A stretch of 64,000 nucleotides of DNA, from positions 23,688 to 87,687 of the forward strand of contig CALLAT010000112.1 of the NCBI GenBank assembly GCA_938002085.1, in the 5' to 3' direction. The notes beneath the pieces are model-generated. The model was not told the DNA's origin. It ran no database searches and saw nothing but the letters and a program-made list of their open reading frames with translations. How positions within the stretch are numbered: the first letter of the stretch is position 1; each line of letters opens with the position of its first letter. Shown here in pieces: positions 1 through 10,084 of the stretch. The stretch comes from an uncultured Pseudanabaenaceae cyanobacterium. GTDB lineage: Bacteria; Cyanobacteriota; Cyanobacteriia; PCC-9006; JAAUQQ01. A program made the position numbers and the translations under genes.

Positions 1-169
1 CTCAGATATCTGAGGTTCAAATCCCAGAGTTTCTATTGTGGCATCTGGATCAATTTCATAAAAGTTGTTCCATCTCAATGCCCAATCTGCTGGAATACGC
101 AATGGCTGCAAAGGTGGATGCCTGACGTTGCTCATTCAAAATCGTGAAATTCTAGACTTTTGCATATGC

Positions 170-739
170 TTAACTCCCAGAAAGGAGGCGATCCACATTC
201 AATGCCAGCCCTTCAACAGCAGAGCTTTGAATCAACTCACCTTTTCCGTAAGTCTGCTCCTCGTACAACCCCTCATCCCAAGTCAGCACCGTCACCCGTT
301 CAGCAGCCGGGTCAATAATCCAATACTCCGCAATGCCTCGTGCTGCGTATTCAGACCGCTTATAGCGATAATCCCGCTTCTCTTGCCCTGGACTCACAAC
401 CTCAACTACCAACAGTGGCGGCGGCATCTCCGGCAAAATCGTCGAGCGCTTCGCCCCTTCCAGCGCTAACGCCCCGTCTTCAGACAACAACATCAAATCA
501 GGGACGCGTACCGAAGCCCGAGAACCAATCACAACGATTTCTGTCTTCAGCGTCAAGCGTTCAGAAGCAATACCCAGCTGACTCAAATGAATCAGCAAAA
601 GCATCGCAATGCGCCGATTAATCTCGCTTTCCGCTGGCATTGCAATCAGCTCCCCATTCTCCAACTCATAGCTAATTTCTGAACCATCGTCATAGTCCAA
701 AAACTCCGCCAGCGTCATTCTCTGAGTTATAAGGGTCAT
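170..739 (-). CDS. Uma2-family (DUF820) putative endonuclease
   Basis: 189 aa ORF with the VPDLMLL...LLVVEVVSPGQEKRDYRYKRSEYAARGIAEYWIIDP pattern typical of cyanobacterial Uma2/DUF820 proteins. Confidence 0.9.
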   Translation of the reverse strand: MTLITQRMTLAEFLDYDDGSEISYELENGELIAMPAESEINRRIAMLLLIHLSQLGIASERLTLKTEIVVIGSRASVRVPDLMLLSEDGALALEGAKRSTILPEMPPPLLVVEVVSPGQEKRDYRYKRSEYAARGIAEYWIIDPAAERVTVLTWDEGLYEEQTYGKGELIQSSAVEGLALNVDRLLSGS

Positions 740-802
740 GGCCTGAATGCCTAAAGCAACATCTCACTCAGCACTAGTTTCGATTTTAACGTTTCTGACT
801 GG

Positions 803-2431
803 CTAGAGAGCGATCGGCTCTTGCCCTGAAACGACTGGCGCGATCGCCCTTAACTTCAAGTCAGGATGATCAGACAGCAATTGCCCCACATTCCAATCAT
901 TACGGAACAACAAAACCGGCCGATTCCAACTATCCTTCACCGTAAACGTATTGAAAATCCGCCCGATTTTCTCCAACGCCTCCCAGCCATCCTCAACCCA
1001 GCGCGCCACCTGATAGGGCATCGGCTCCAGCCGCGTCTCCACCCCATACTCATTCTCCAACCGGAACTGCACCACCTCCAGCTGAAGCTGACCCACCGCC
1101 GCCAAAATCGGCTCCCGCTTCGCCTCATCCGTCGAATACATAATCTGAACCGCGCCTTCCTCCCGCAGCTCCGTCACACCCTTCTTAAAGGGCTTAAACT
1201 TCGACGGATTCGGATTGCGCAAAATCGCAAAAATCTCTGGCGAAAAACAAGGAATCCCCTCATACTCCAGCTTCTTGCCGGTGTAAATCGTATCCCCGAT
1301 CGCAAACATCCCCGGATTATTCAGACCAATCACATCCCCCGCATAGGCTTCCTCCACGGACTCCCGCCCCTGGGCAAACAGCTTTTGGGGCCGCGACAGC
1401 CGCACCGTCTTGCCCGTGCGAGCATGCTTCACCGCCATATCCTTCTCAAACTGGCCGGAGCAAACCCGAATAAAGGCCACCCGGTCTCGGTGTCTTGGGT
1501 CCATATTGGCTTGCAGCTTAAAGACAAAGCCGCTGAACTCCTCATAGTCCGGCGCAATTTCCCCCTGGGTGCTGGTATGGGCACCGGGCTTAAGGCCATA
1601 TTCCATAAAGGCTTTAAGGAACAGCTCCACACCAAAATTGCTCATGGCACTGCCAAAGAACACGGGCGTTAGCTCCCCGGCATGGATGGCTTCCAGGTCA
1701 AATTCAGCGCCCAAGCCATCTAGCAGCTCAACCTCTTCCTTGAGTTGCTCATACAGCTCTTCTTCAATCAGCTCATCCAGCTCCGGCGCGCCCATGGGAT
1801 AGACCGAGGTTTCTGCCTTGCCCTTGCCGTGGGTGCTGCGCACGAACAGGTGGACCAGCTTGGTGCGGCGATCATAGACCCCCGTGAAGCGATCGCCCGT
1901 CCCGATCGGCCAATTCATCGGATAGGTCTGAAGCTCCAGCTCCTGCTCAATCTCATCCAGCAGCTCCAAAGGATCCCGCCCAGGTCGATCCAGCTTATTA
2001 AAGAACGTAAAAATCGGAATCTTACGCATCCGGCAAACTTCAAATAGCTTGCGCGTCTGGGGCTCCAGGCCTTTGGCCGCGTCCTCCAGCATCACCGCAT
2101 TATCCGCAGCGGCGAGGGTGCGATAGGTATCTTCACTAAAATCTTGGTGACCCGGCGTGTCCAGCAGATTGATCTTGACATCGCCATAGTCAAATTGCAG
2201 CACCGTTGAGGTAATCGAGATACCCCGCTGTTGCTCCATCTCCATCCAGTCAGAGGTGGCCTGGCGCTGCGATCGCCGCGCCTTCACCGCACCGGCCTCC
2301 TGAATGGCCCCTCCATACAGCAACAGCTTCTCCGTCAGCGTCGTCTTACCCGCGTCAGGGTGGGAGATGATCGCAAAATTGCGACGCAGCTCGATTTCGT
2401 CTTTAAGGTGCTGGGGGAGGTTGTCGGCCAT
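803..2431 (-). CDS. prfC: Peptide chain release factor 3
   Basis: GTPase motifs [57 protein letters not shown]; full-length RF3-like. Start chosen at MADNLPQ; ORF extends to 2467. Confidence 0.95.
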   Translation of the reverse strand: MADNLPQHLKDEIELRRNFAIISHPDAGKTTLTEKLLLYGGAIQEAGAVKARRSQRQATSDWMEMEQQRGISITSTVLQFDYGDVKINLLDTPGHQDFSEDTYRTLAAADNAVMLEDAAKGLEPQTRKLFEVCRMRKIPIFTFFNKLDRPGRDPLELLDEIEQELELQTYPMNWPIGTGDRFTGVYDRRTKLVHLFVRSTHGKGKAETSVYPMGAPELDELIEEELYEQLKEEVELLDGLGAEFDLEAIHAGELTPVFFGSAMSNFGVELFLKAFMEYGLKPGAHTSTQGEIAPDYEEFSGFVFKLQANMDPRHRDRVAFIRVCSGQFEKDMAVKHARTGKTVRLSRPQKLFAQGRESVEEAYAGDVIGLNNPGMFAIGDTIYTGKKLEYEGIPCFSPEIFAILRNPNPSKFKPFKKGVTELREEGAVQIMYSTDEAKREPILAAVGQLQLEVVQFRLENEYGVETRLEPMPYQVARWVEDGWEALEKIGRIFNTFTVKDSWNRPVLLFRNDWNVGQLLSDHPDLKLRAIAPVVSGQEPIAL

Positions 2432-2534
2432 GGGGCAGTAAACGCGGGCGATAGAATCTGGCATCACTCCAGTGAAGTCATGCGCTTAACCATTCTAGGC
2501 GCTTAGCTCCCGACTCATGCGGTGAGTGCGGCGA

Positions 2535-2598
2535 GACACCGGGTGTTTTCTTCGAGCTCCTAAGCTTGCCCAGAGAATTAGCGTAAACACCCGGTGTC
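2535..2598. repeat. Spaced 14-bp inverted repeat GACACCGGGTGTTT...AAACACCCGGTGTC in the divergent prfC/NACHT-like intergenic region
   Basis: Arms 2535-2548 and 2585-2598 are exact reverse complements. Confidence 0.7.
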
Positions 2599-2698
2599 TT
2601 GAACGCGATGTGAACTCAGGAAGCTGCTGCGACTCTATGGCTTCAAATGGGCAACCTGGGAAGAAGCGGTCTCTATTCGCGCTCAGGCTAGCAGCAGC

Positions 2699-5600
2699 AT
2701 GTCTACCCGGATCTGGAAATTTCTCACGACGGATATCAAGGGCCTGATCACGGGTGAACCCTTACCTGCCGGGTTTGACGCGGCAGAAACGGTGCTGCGC
2801 CTCGCGACAAAGCTCGCCGAAGAAGGCCCGAAGTCCCAAGAGCTGGGCCCCATCGTCGGGCAAATCACTTCGCTCCTCGACGTACTCAACCTGCCCCTGG
2901 GCAAGTTTGTGCAGGTCAGCCTGCCCTTCGAAGAAATTGCTGGGGACTTACTGGAATTTTACCGCGACAAAACCCAAGAAGAGCCTGGCCTAGGGCCTTG
3001 TATTTCTCTGCTCAGTCAGGCGGCGTACCTAGAGAGCGTCAAAACCATTTTGGCGAGCCCCAAGCTGGCCCCTTGGCTCAAGAAAGTCGGCCAGGAGCCC
3101 GTTTCTCCCCGCGTTGCCGAAGCCCTGTTGCACATTGGAGAGCTGACGTTTTCTGATGAGACGCTACGCCTTGCCGTCATCGACTTTTCCAGTTCGGATC
3201 TGGCGAAGGTCTTTAATCCCATCTTTGCGGCGCGGTTGACCCAGCTGGGGCTGAAGCGGGAAGCAGCTGTGGCGATCGCCCAGCGCGCCTCCCTCCTCAC
3301 TGACCAGCGCATGCGCGCTCCCCTCAACAATTCTGGCGAGCGCGTTCAACGCCTGATCGAGTGGTATCGCATTGGTGGCAAAGCAGCCCTGCGCAAGTAC
3401 CTCAGCATCGACAGCTATCTCGAAGCAGAAATCCGCCCCCCCGCCGAAGCCAAACCCACTCCCGAGGCCTTCTCCCTCAAAGAACTCTTCGTTCCTCCTC
3501 AAGCCCGTCCTCTCACCTCTGCCGGTGACCCAGTGGTGGGAGCTGCTCAGTTCTCTCTCCAGCAATGGTTGCACCAGTGGCTGGAAGATCCCCTGCGCAA
3601 CGACAAAGTTCTGTTTATTGAAGGGGAAGCGGGCCGAGGCAAAACCACCTTCTGCCAGATGTTTGCTGACTGGGCTCGCATTCACCTTCATCCCGCTTGG
3701 ACCCCCGTGGTCATTCGGGTGAGCGAGGTGCCGCCCCTCAACGAGCAGGACTTTGATGTATGGCTGAGTGACGCGATTTCCCAAGATTTTTCACTTTCCG
3801 ACCCCAATTGGATTGGGGCAGCCAATGTTCGCTTCCTGTTTATGATCGACGGGATTGAAACCCTCGGTTTGGACCGTCGCCCCGCTGCGGTGTTGGAAAA
3901 GTTCTTAGCCCAGGTGGGGCAGTTCCAGCAGCATTGCGCCAGCTATTTGGAGCGGGAGCATCGCATTGTGGTGACGGGGCGATCGCTCTCTCTTCTCGAC
4001 CGCAGCCTCAACATTCCCGACAACATCGATCGCCTGGAAATCTTGCCCCTCGATGGCGAACTCCAAGAAAGCTGGCTCCAGCAACTGGCCCAACGCGTCG
4101 GCTTCCGGCCCGAGCAATTCCAGGCCTTCCTCGGTGATCCGGCCCTGCCCGATTGCATCAGAGAACTGAGCCGTGAGCCTCTGTTTCTGGGTCTCATTGC
4201 CGACATGGTTTACCACGGCGCGATGGACCTGAGCCGTTTTGCAGGCTGTAGCGATGCAGCGGCCAAGGTGATGTTTTACAGCAACCTGTTGGACTGGGTG
4301 CTGAAGCAGAATCCTGAACTCACTGCCACTCAACTGCGGGCTGTCCTTCGCCAAGCTGGCCTTTGTAGCGTTCAGCTGGGCACAGAAACGGTCCCCCTCA
4401 GTGCCATCCAAGAGCGACTCCAACGCCACCACAGCACCCGTTCCATTGGTCTACCAGAAGGACTGGTGGTTCGGCCTCCTGCCATGCCACTGCCCATTGC
4501 TCGCGTTCAGGCTGCCTTGCCCACTCGCCATGGCGCAACCCTTTGCATTAGCCACCGTAGCTTTGGCCAGTTTCTTTATGCAGAACAGTTGCGGGTGGGA
4601 CTTGAAAGCTGGGCCAAGCTGCGCAAGCCCGGCACTCAAACCGCAGCAGTGGATTGGGAAATTTATGACTTGCTAGGCTATGGCGGCCTCACCCAGGAAA
4701 TTGTTCAGTTCCTGCTCGTCATGCTGAATCAGAGCAAAACCTTTGAGCCAGAAGCCCTGTTCCATCGCCTCCAGGACTTCTACTTACGCTGGTCCACCGG
4801 AGCCATGATCGACGAGGAACCGCCGACGCTGCCCCAGCGAAAGATGCAAAGGTTGCGTCGGCAACAACAATATCGTGAGCGTCCCCTGGGTCAACGTCAG
4901 GTGGATGCCTACACCGGCCTGAACGTGATGATTTTGCTTCTGGAGTTAAATCGCTATGCCCGCCATCGCGACGACCTCAAGCAGAAAATTATTTTCTATC
5001 CCAACGGCCGTAGTAATTTGGCTCGCCAGCGTCAGCGACTACTCCACATCAGCCACTACAGCGAATGCATCGGCACAGGAGCGTTTGGGGAAATTGTTGG
5101 CCCCTTCCTCAGCAATGTTCACCTGGGCGGCAGTGACTTGCGTGGACTTAAGCTGCGGGGCGTGGACCTAAGCGGCACAGACCTAAGCGGCTGCAATCTC
5201 AGTGGGGCAGACCTACGCGGTGCAGACCTCAGTGGGGCTGATTTGAGTGGAGCCAACCTGGGCGGAGCAGACTTTAGCGGGGCGAATTTGCGGCGGGTTT
5301 CTCTCAGTCGCGCTCTGATGACCGGGGCTCACTTGGTGGGAGCTTTCCTCAGCAACGCCGATATGATTGGCACCTTGCTCCATGGAGCAGACTTGAGCCG
5401 TGCCGACTTAAGCTTGGCCGATTTGAGCCTAGCCGACTTGCGAGGCACAACGCTCAATCAAGCTGATCTGAGCCTGGCTGACTTGCGCAGCGCCAATCTT
5501 GCCAGCGCCTTACTCCATGGCGCAATCCTCAACCGCGCCTCATTTAGCAGTGCAGATCTACGCCAAGCAGGTCTGACTGAGGCCAACCTCAGCCTGGCTG

Positions 5601-5854
5601 ACCTCAGCAATGCTGATCTCCGTCTCGCAGAGCTCAATGGAGCCAACCTCAGCTTGGCTGACCTCAGTGGTTCCAAGCTGAGTGGTGCCATCCTGAACCG
5701 CGCTGACCTCAGCGGAGCTGACCTCAACCGCAGCAGCTTGGATGGCATTGAGTGGGATAGTGAAACCCAGCTTGAAGGGATTCGAGGACTGGATACTTGT
5801 CGAGGATTACCTGACGATTTGCAGGTTCAGCTGAGCAGTGCTGCCGCATCCTGA
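2699..5854 (+). CDS. NACHT/STAND-like NTPase with C-terminal pentapeptide-repeat domain
   Basis: Walker A-like EGEAGRGKTTFCQ, Walker B-like FLFMIDGIE, then a long A(D/N)LSxADLS pentapeptide array in the C-terminal ~240 aa. Confidence 0.85.
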   Translation: MSTRIWKFLTTDIKGLITGEPLPAGFDAAETVLRLATKLAEEGPKSQELGPIVGQITSLLDVLNLPLGKFVQVSLPFEEIAGDLLEFYRDKTQEEPGLGPCISLLSQAAYLESVKTILASPKLAPWLKKVGQEPVSPRVAEALLHIGELTFSDETLRLAVIDFSSSDLAKVFNPIFAARLTQLGLKREAAVAIAQRASLLTDQRMRAPLNNSGERVQRLIEWYRIGGKAALRKYLSIDSYLEAEIRPPAEAKPTPEAFSLKELFVPPQARPLTSAGDPVVGAAQFSLQQWLHQWLEDPLRNDKVLFIEGEAGRGKTTFCQMFADWARIHLHPAWTPVVIRVSEVPPLNEQDFDVWLSDAISQDFSLSDPNWIGAANVRFLFMIDGIETLGLDRRPAAVLEKFLAQVGQFQQHCASYLEREHRIVVTGRSLSLLDRSLNIPDNIDRLEILPLDGELQESWLQQLAQRVGFRPEQFQAFLGDPALPDCIRELSREPLFLGLIADMVYHGAMDLSRFAGCSDAAAKVMFYSNLLDWVLKQNPELTATQLRAVLRQAGLCSVQLGTETVPLSAIQERLQRHHSTRSIGLPEGLVVRPPAMPLPIARVQAALPTRHGATLCISHRSFGQFLYAEQLRVGLESWAKLRKPGTQTAAVDWEIYDLLGYGGLTQEIVQFLLVMLNQSKTFEPEALFHRLQDFYLRWSTGAMIDEEPPTLPQRKMQRLRRQQQYRERPLGQRQVDAYTGLNVMILLLELNRYARHRDDLKQKIIFYPNGRSNLARQRQRLLHISHYSECIGTGAFGEIVGPFLSNVHLGGSDLRGLKLRGVDLSGTDLSGCNLSGADLRGADLSGADLSGANLGGADFSGANLRRVSLSRALMTGAHLVGAFLSNADMIGTLLHGADLSRADLSLADLSLADLRGTTLNQADLSLADLRSANLASALLHGAILNRASFSSADLRQAGLTEANLSLADLSNADLRLAELNGANLSLADLSGSKLSGAILNRADLSGADLNRSSLDGIEWDSETQLEGIRGLDTCRGLPDDLQVQLSSAAAS

Positions 5855-5934
5855 GGCCCAAGGCAACTGAGAACATGGCATTTCATGCCCCTGTTGGACA
5901 TCAGGCCTGACTTCATGGCTATTCCTTGCCTGGT

Positions 5935-6801
5935 TTAGGCCTGCTGTTTGCGTCCGCTAATTAACCCATAGGTAATCGTTCCATCAGCCAGCCCCTTACG
6001 CATGGGCTCTAAAGCAAAAGCCCCACGCAGCGTGGTCCAACCACTGGTGAGTAAACCCACTAAGGCTTGGGGGTTAATTGCAGAGTCGATCACCACATCC
6101 CAGAAGGGAGAGACGGCTTGGGACCAATCCGCGCTACGAACCCCTTCCAAGGGTAAAGCCTTGGCAATCTCCTCATATTCTGCCAATGAAATGACATAGG
6201 GCAGATGGAATAGGTCATAGACTTGCTTGAGCAACTGAGTCTCTTGGGCACTCAACCCAGGAGGCGCATTGCGATGGCACCAAGTTGCCATCATCAGCCG
6301 TCCACCCGGCCTCAAGACTCGACAGCATTCCGCTAAAAATTGCTGCTTATCGGGCATATGTTCCCCGCTTTCTAGCGACCAAACTAGGTCAAAGCTGTTG
6401 TCGGCGAAGGGCATCTCTAGGGCATTGGCCACCTGGAAATTGGCCTTATAGGCAATGCCTGCCGCCGCTGCTCTCTGCCGGGCACGCTGGGCCTGTTTGG
6501 GGCTGAGGGTAATGCCCGTGGCATTGGCATTGAACTGGCGAGCTAAATGCAGCGTGCTTCCCCCAATGCCGCAGCCTACATCCAGAATGTCCGTCGCCTG
6601 ATCAACATCTGTCCATTTCAGCAATTCCTCAATCAGGTCAATCTGAGCCTGGCGACGCTCCTTCTTGAGGCTGCCATCTGCACCGTAGTAGCCATGGTGC
6701 ATGTGCTCTCCCCAGACTGATTCCCATAATCCTGATGAGGCATCGTAGAAGTCCTGGATGCGTCGATATAGATCAGCTTGGAGAGAAGAAGTGGTGGTCA
6801 T
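5935..6801 (-). CDS. SAM-dependent methyltransferase, gamma-tocopherol methyltransferase-like
   Basis: ILDVGCGIGGSTLHLA motif I, WSLESGEHMPDK, CRVLRPGGRLMMATWCHR; similar to cyanobacterial tocopherol methyltransferases. Confidence 0.75.
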   Translation of the reverse strand: MTTTSSLQADLYRRIQDFYDASSGLWESVWGEHMHHGYYGADGSLKKERRQAQIDLIEELLKWTDVDQATDILDVGCGIGGSTLHLARQFNANATGITLSPKQAQRARQRAAAAGIAYKANFQVANALEMPFADNSFDLVWSLESGEHMPDKQQFLAECCRVLRPGGRLMMATWCHRNAPPGLSAQETQLLKQVYDLFHLPYVISLAEYEEIAKALPLEGVRSADWSQAVSPFWDVVIDSAINPQALVGLLTSGWTTLRGAFALEPMRKGLADGTITYGLISGRKQQA

Positions 6802-7022
6802 GGGGCGATCGCAATGCCTGGCTGGGGTCTTGCTTCAGCCTAGCAACGGTCATTCTGCCCCGGTCCGCTTGTAACGGGTTTGCAGTGCTTTGTCTTGAAC
6901 AGCAAGGTTTAGCCGAAACTTAGCGGTGCAGACAGTTTCCAGTCTCAATAAAATACTGCGTGATCAATACAAACGATCTATGATTGGCTAGTTCTCACCC
7001 ATTGAGCAGTTGCGCGATCGCC

Positions 7023-7523
7023 ATGGAACTGGAAGTCATCGACTTTGAAGGCAAGGTAGTGTTGGGCATTGACCCAGCGATCGCTTCCATCGGCTACGCA
7101 GCCATTTGTGATGAGACTGTGCTGGATTATGGGGTGATCAAGACTGACTCCAAAACCAACCTTTCTGTCAGGCTACGACAAATCTATGACGACGTTTGTG
7201 AGCTTTGCAGCATCGTCAAACCCGATGCTGTGGCCTTGGAGATGCCTTTCTTCAATCGCGAGAACACCAATGCCAACAAGGTGTTGCGGGCGCTGGGCAT
7301 TATTCAGATGGCTCTGGGGGATTGTGGCTTGCAAGAGCCAATCTTTTTGCACCAGTCCCAGGTGAAGTCGTCGGTGGCTCAGTATGGGGCGAGCAAGGCG
7401 GAGATTCAGGAGTCAGTGGCGTTTTTGTTCAAGCTGGATAAGATCCCAAAGCCTGATGATGCTGCGGATGCCTTGGCGATCGCCTACGCTGCCCAGATGG
7501 GCGTTCGCGCCAATGTGAAGTAA
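7023..7523 (+). CDS. RuvC-like Holliday junction endonuclease
   Basis: RNase H-fold acidic motifs GIDPAIASIGYA, ALEMPFF, PDDAADALAIA; start chosen at MELEVID. Confidence 0.75.
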   Translation: MELEVIDFEGKVVLGIDPAIASIGYAAICDETVLDYGVIKTDSKTNLSVRLRQIYDDVCELCSIVKPDAVALEMPFFNRENTNANKVLRALGIIQMALGDCGLQEPIFLHQSQVKSSVAQYGASKAEIQESVAFLFKLDKIPKPDDAADALAIAYAAQMGVRANVK

Positions 7524-7947
7524 CAGGTGGAGGCGATCGCACCTGTCTGCCTTGCTAATGGGCTAGCCCGAGTACTGTCTGCTGCACGTAAGGGTGAGCA
7601 TTTCTCAAGCTGCTGAGTTCAAGTCAAGCGATGGTGCCACGGTCTTACTTAGGCGGATCGCACGTAAAGCCTAGACCGACTGTAAACATATCCTTAGGGC
7701 TTGGGTAAGCTCTGAGACAAAGCATATTTTGATGCTTCTCTCTCCAAAATAATGGGGTGAATAAAAATTTAGGGTAGGTTAACTACCTTTTGCTTGCTCC
7801 TGACGTATCCTATCGTGATGTCTCTTTTGCTTCATCACACTCGATATCGTTGCTTGAGCCCTGTCTGCGATAGAAGTTGATAAATATTGAAGTTACTGCC
7901 TGCTCATCCCGAATATCTGAATTTTCTATGTCTTAACTAACGCTTCT

Positions 7948-8934
7948 ATGACTCCAGCCATCTCCGTTATCGTGCCATGTTTTAACTCCGGCGAAACTAT
8001 CACTGAGACACTCACTTCTGTTTTCGAACAGACCTGGAGGGATTTTGAACTGATCGTTGTCAATTCAGGCTCCTCAGACAATACGAATTTGATGCTTGAG
8101 GCATTTGATGATCCTCGACTTCAGATTGTCAACGCTCCTCCTGGGAATGTCGCACTTAACCGCAATCGTGGTTTGGCTATTGCGTGTGCTCCGCTTGTCA
8201 CGTTCTTAGATGCTGATGATTTGTGGAGTCAGGATAAGCTTGAAGCTCAATATCAAGCCTTGAATGCAGACCCTGATGCTTCCGTCTGCTATAGCTGGAC
8301 CGATTGTATTGATGACAATGGCAGATTTCTATTTGCTGCGAGTCATGCTAGTTGGGAGGGGGATGTTCGCGAGAAATTATTGCTGTCTAATTTCGTCGCG
8401 AGTGGCTCTAACTTCATGGCTCGCACAGATGTGGTTCGTGCTATCCAAGGGTTTGATGACTCGCTTTCGAATTGCCAGGATTTTGATATTTGTATACGCC
8501 TGGCTGAGGAATGTAAGTTTGTTGCTGTTGAGCGCACTCAGATATTTTACCGCTTGCGAGAACAGTCGATGTCTCGAGATTTGCGGGGACTGGAGAAGTC
8601 AAAGCTTAAAATCCTGAAAGATTTTTTCAGTCGCCACCCCAGTCAGGAATTTGAACATATAAAGTCCAAGAGTTACTCCAATTTCTATCTTTTTCTCAGT
8701 TTGAAGGCTCTCGCTGTCCCCCATTCTCAATGCAAACTATCGCTTCAATACCTTTTTCAAAGCATCCAGTGGCAACCTGTGGCAATCTGGAAGCTAAATA
8801 GCTACACAACCTTAATCCGAGCGGCAATGGGTATTGTGCTTGGAGAGAACTTGAATACAGTATTGGTTCGCGGGCTTAAAAACTATAAGTCAAATACTCG
8901 GGAGCTGTTGGTCACACTCCGTCGTGCAGATTGA
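7948..8934 (+). CDS. Family 2 glycosyltransferase
   Basis: ISVIVPCFNSGETITETLTSVFEQTWRDFELIVVNSGSSDNT and FLDADDLW motifs. Confidence 0.9.
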   Translation: MTPAISVIVPCFNSGETITETLTSVFEQTWRDFELIVVNSGSSDNTNLMLEAFDDPRLQIVNAPPGNVALNRNRGLAIACAPLVTFLDADDLWSQDKLEAQYQALNADPDASVCYSWTDCIDDNGRFLFAASHASWEGDVREKLLLSNFVASGSNFMARTDVVRAIQGFDDSLSNCQDFDICIRLAEECKFVAVERTQIFYRLREQSMSRDLRGLEKSKLKILKDFFSRHPSQEFEHIKSKSYSNFYLFLSLKALAVPHSQCKLSLQYLFQSIQWQPVAIWKLNSYTTLIRAAMGIVLGENLNTVLVRGLKNYKSNTRELLVTLRRAD

Positions 8935-9151
8935 ATAGCATCTTGGCTTAGAGGGGGTCTTTGCTCTTGTGGAGATTCGACTGGGCTAAGTTTGAGGGCT
9001 ACTGCTCGATAGAGCGTTAAAAGCCTCTTTCTTCTTGTTCATCGTGGCTTGGAATAACCCCTCGTAAGACTTACTCCTTTGTTGTTGTGCAGATCTTCAA
9101 TGGTTTGATGGGCGATTGATTAGAACGTAGCAATTAAATCTCTATTAATAA

Positions 9152-10084
9152 TTAATGGCTTTCCTTCATCACCCTAAAGTATGCATTCGCCTTCTCAAAG
9201 GCAATCAGGTACCTGAATCCTAGAACAGCTAGCGCTGCTCTTAATTTGAGCCAGGGCTTCTGCGTTGGGATGCGCAAAATTGCTTTGAGAGGAGGTTTTA
9301 AGTCGGAGGATAAAGCCGTTATGAACTCAAGAACATTATGCTTACGTGTTCTAAGCATTGCATTGCCTCTCGCGGTGCGAGTGACCTTAGTATAAAACTC
9401 GTGAAAGGAAGCTCTCGCAGGATGTTGAACTTGAGCCTCAGATGCATACAGTTGCTGGTAGCCAGCCATAAATACCCTCTGGCCCCATTCTTTGTCTCCC
9501 CCAGACTTTAAGGTCGAGTCGAAGCAACCCACCGTACTGATAATGTGTTTGAAGGTAAACATGTTGGCAGTTACGCCAAAGTGGGAATCCCGTAAGTAGT
9601 ACTTCTGCTGTAAATGCATGACGCTATCACATAGCTCAATCACATTGGGACAGTTAGGGTTATGAAAAGAGAATTGGATGTTACCAGCAACTAGACCGCA
9701 ATTGGGAATGCTGGTTAAGGCTTTTACGCCTTCTTCAATCCAAGTCTTTGCTGGAATGCAGTCAGCATCTGTAAAGGCGATTATTTGACCCTTGGCAGCA
9801 GAAAAACCAGCATTCCTCGCATTGTAAGAGCCTGCTTGGGGTTCTTGTAGAGTACGTACCCGGGGAAAGGGAGCTGTGACCGCCTCAATGTCCTCTGTAG
9901 AACCATTGTCAATCACAATAATTTCATAGCTGCGATTTGGATAGCTCTGTTGCTCAAGTGCTGTCAAGCAATGGCGTAAGTGTGAGGAGCTATTCAGAAC
10001 CGGAATAATGACAGAGACAAATTTCTCTGGCTTAGAGATATCTACCTGCTTCCCAAGGAATGACGTGATTGGTGGCATTGTCAT
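9152..10084 (-). CDS. Family 2 glycosyltransferase
   Basis: VSVIIPVLNSSSHLRHCLTALEQQSYPNRSYEIIVIDNGS and FTDADCIP motifs. Confidence 0.9.
   Translation of the reverse strand: MTMPPITSFLGKQVDISKPEKFVSVIIPVLNSSSHLRHCLTALEQQSYPNRSYEIIVIDNGSTEDIEAVTAPFPRVRTLQEPQAGSYNARNAGFSAAKGQIIAFTDADCIPAKTWIEEGVKALTSIPNCGLVAGNIQFSFHNPNCPNVIELCDSVMHLQQKYYLRDSHFGVTANMFTFKHIISTVGCFDSTLKSGGDKEWGQRVFMAGYQQLYASEAQVQHPARASFHEFYTKVTRTARGNAMLRTRKHNVLEFITALSSDLKPPLKAILRIPTQKPWLKLRAALAVLGFRYLIAFEKANAYFRVMKESH

Noticed and set aside
1-40. Possible tRNA 3' end (GAGGTTCAAATCCCAGAGTTTCTA)
   Set aside because: T-loop-like TTCAAAT is present but the flanking 5-bp stem has two mismatches and the rest of the gene is outside the window; CTCAGATATCTGAG just before does not fit a tRNA arm.
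866-1672. 268-aa plus-strand ORF
   Set aside because: Antisense to the conserved prfC; biased composition typical of a shadow ORF.
5130-5750. Short-period DNA repeats resembling a tandem or CRISPR-like array
   Set aside because: Period of 15 bp encoding A(D/N)LSx pentapeptides in frame; coding repeat, no spacers.
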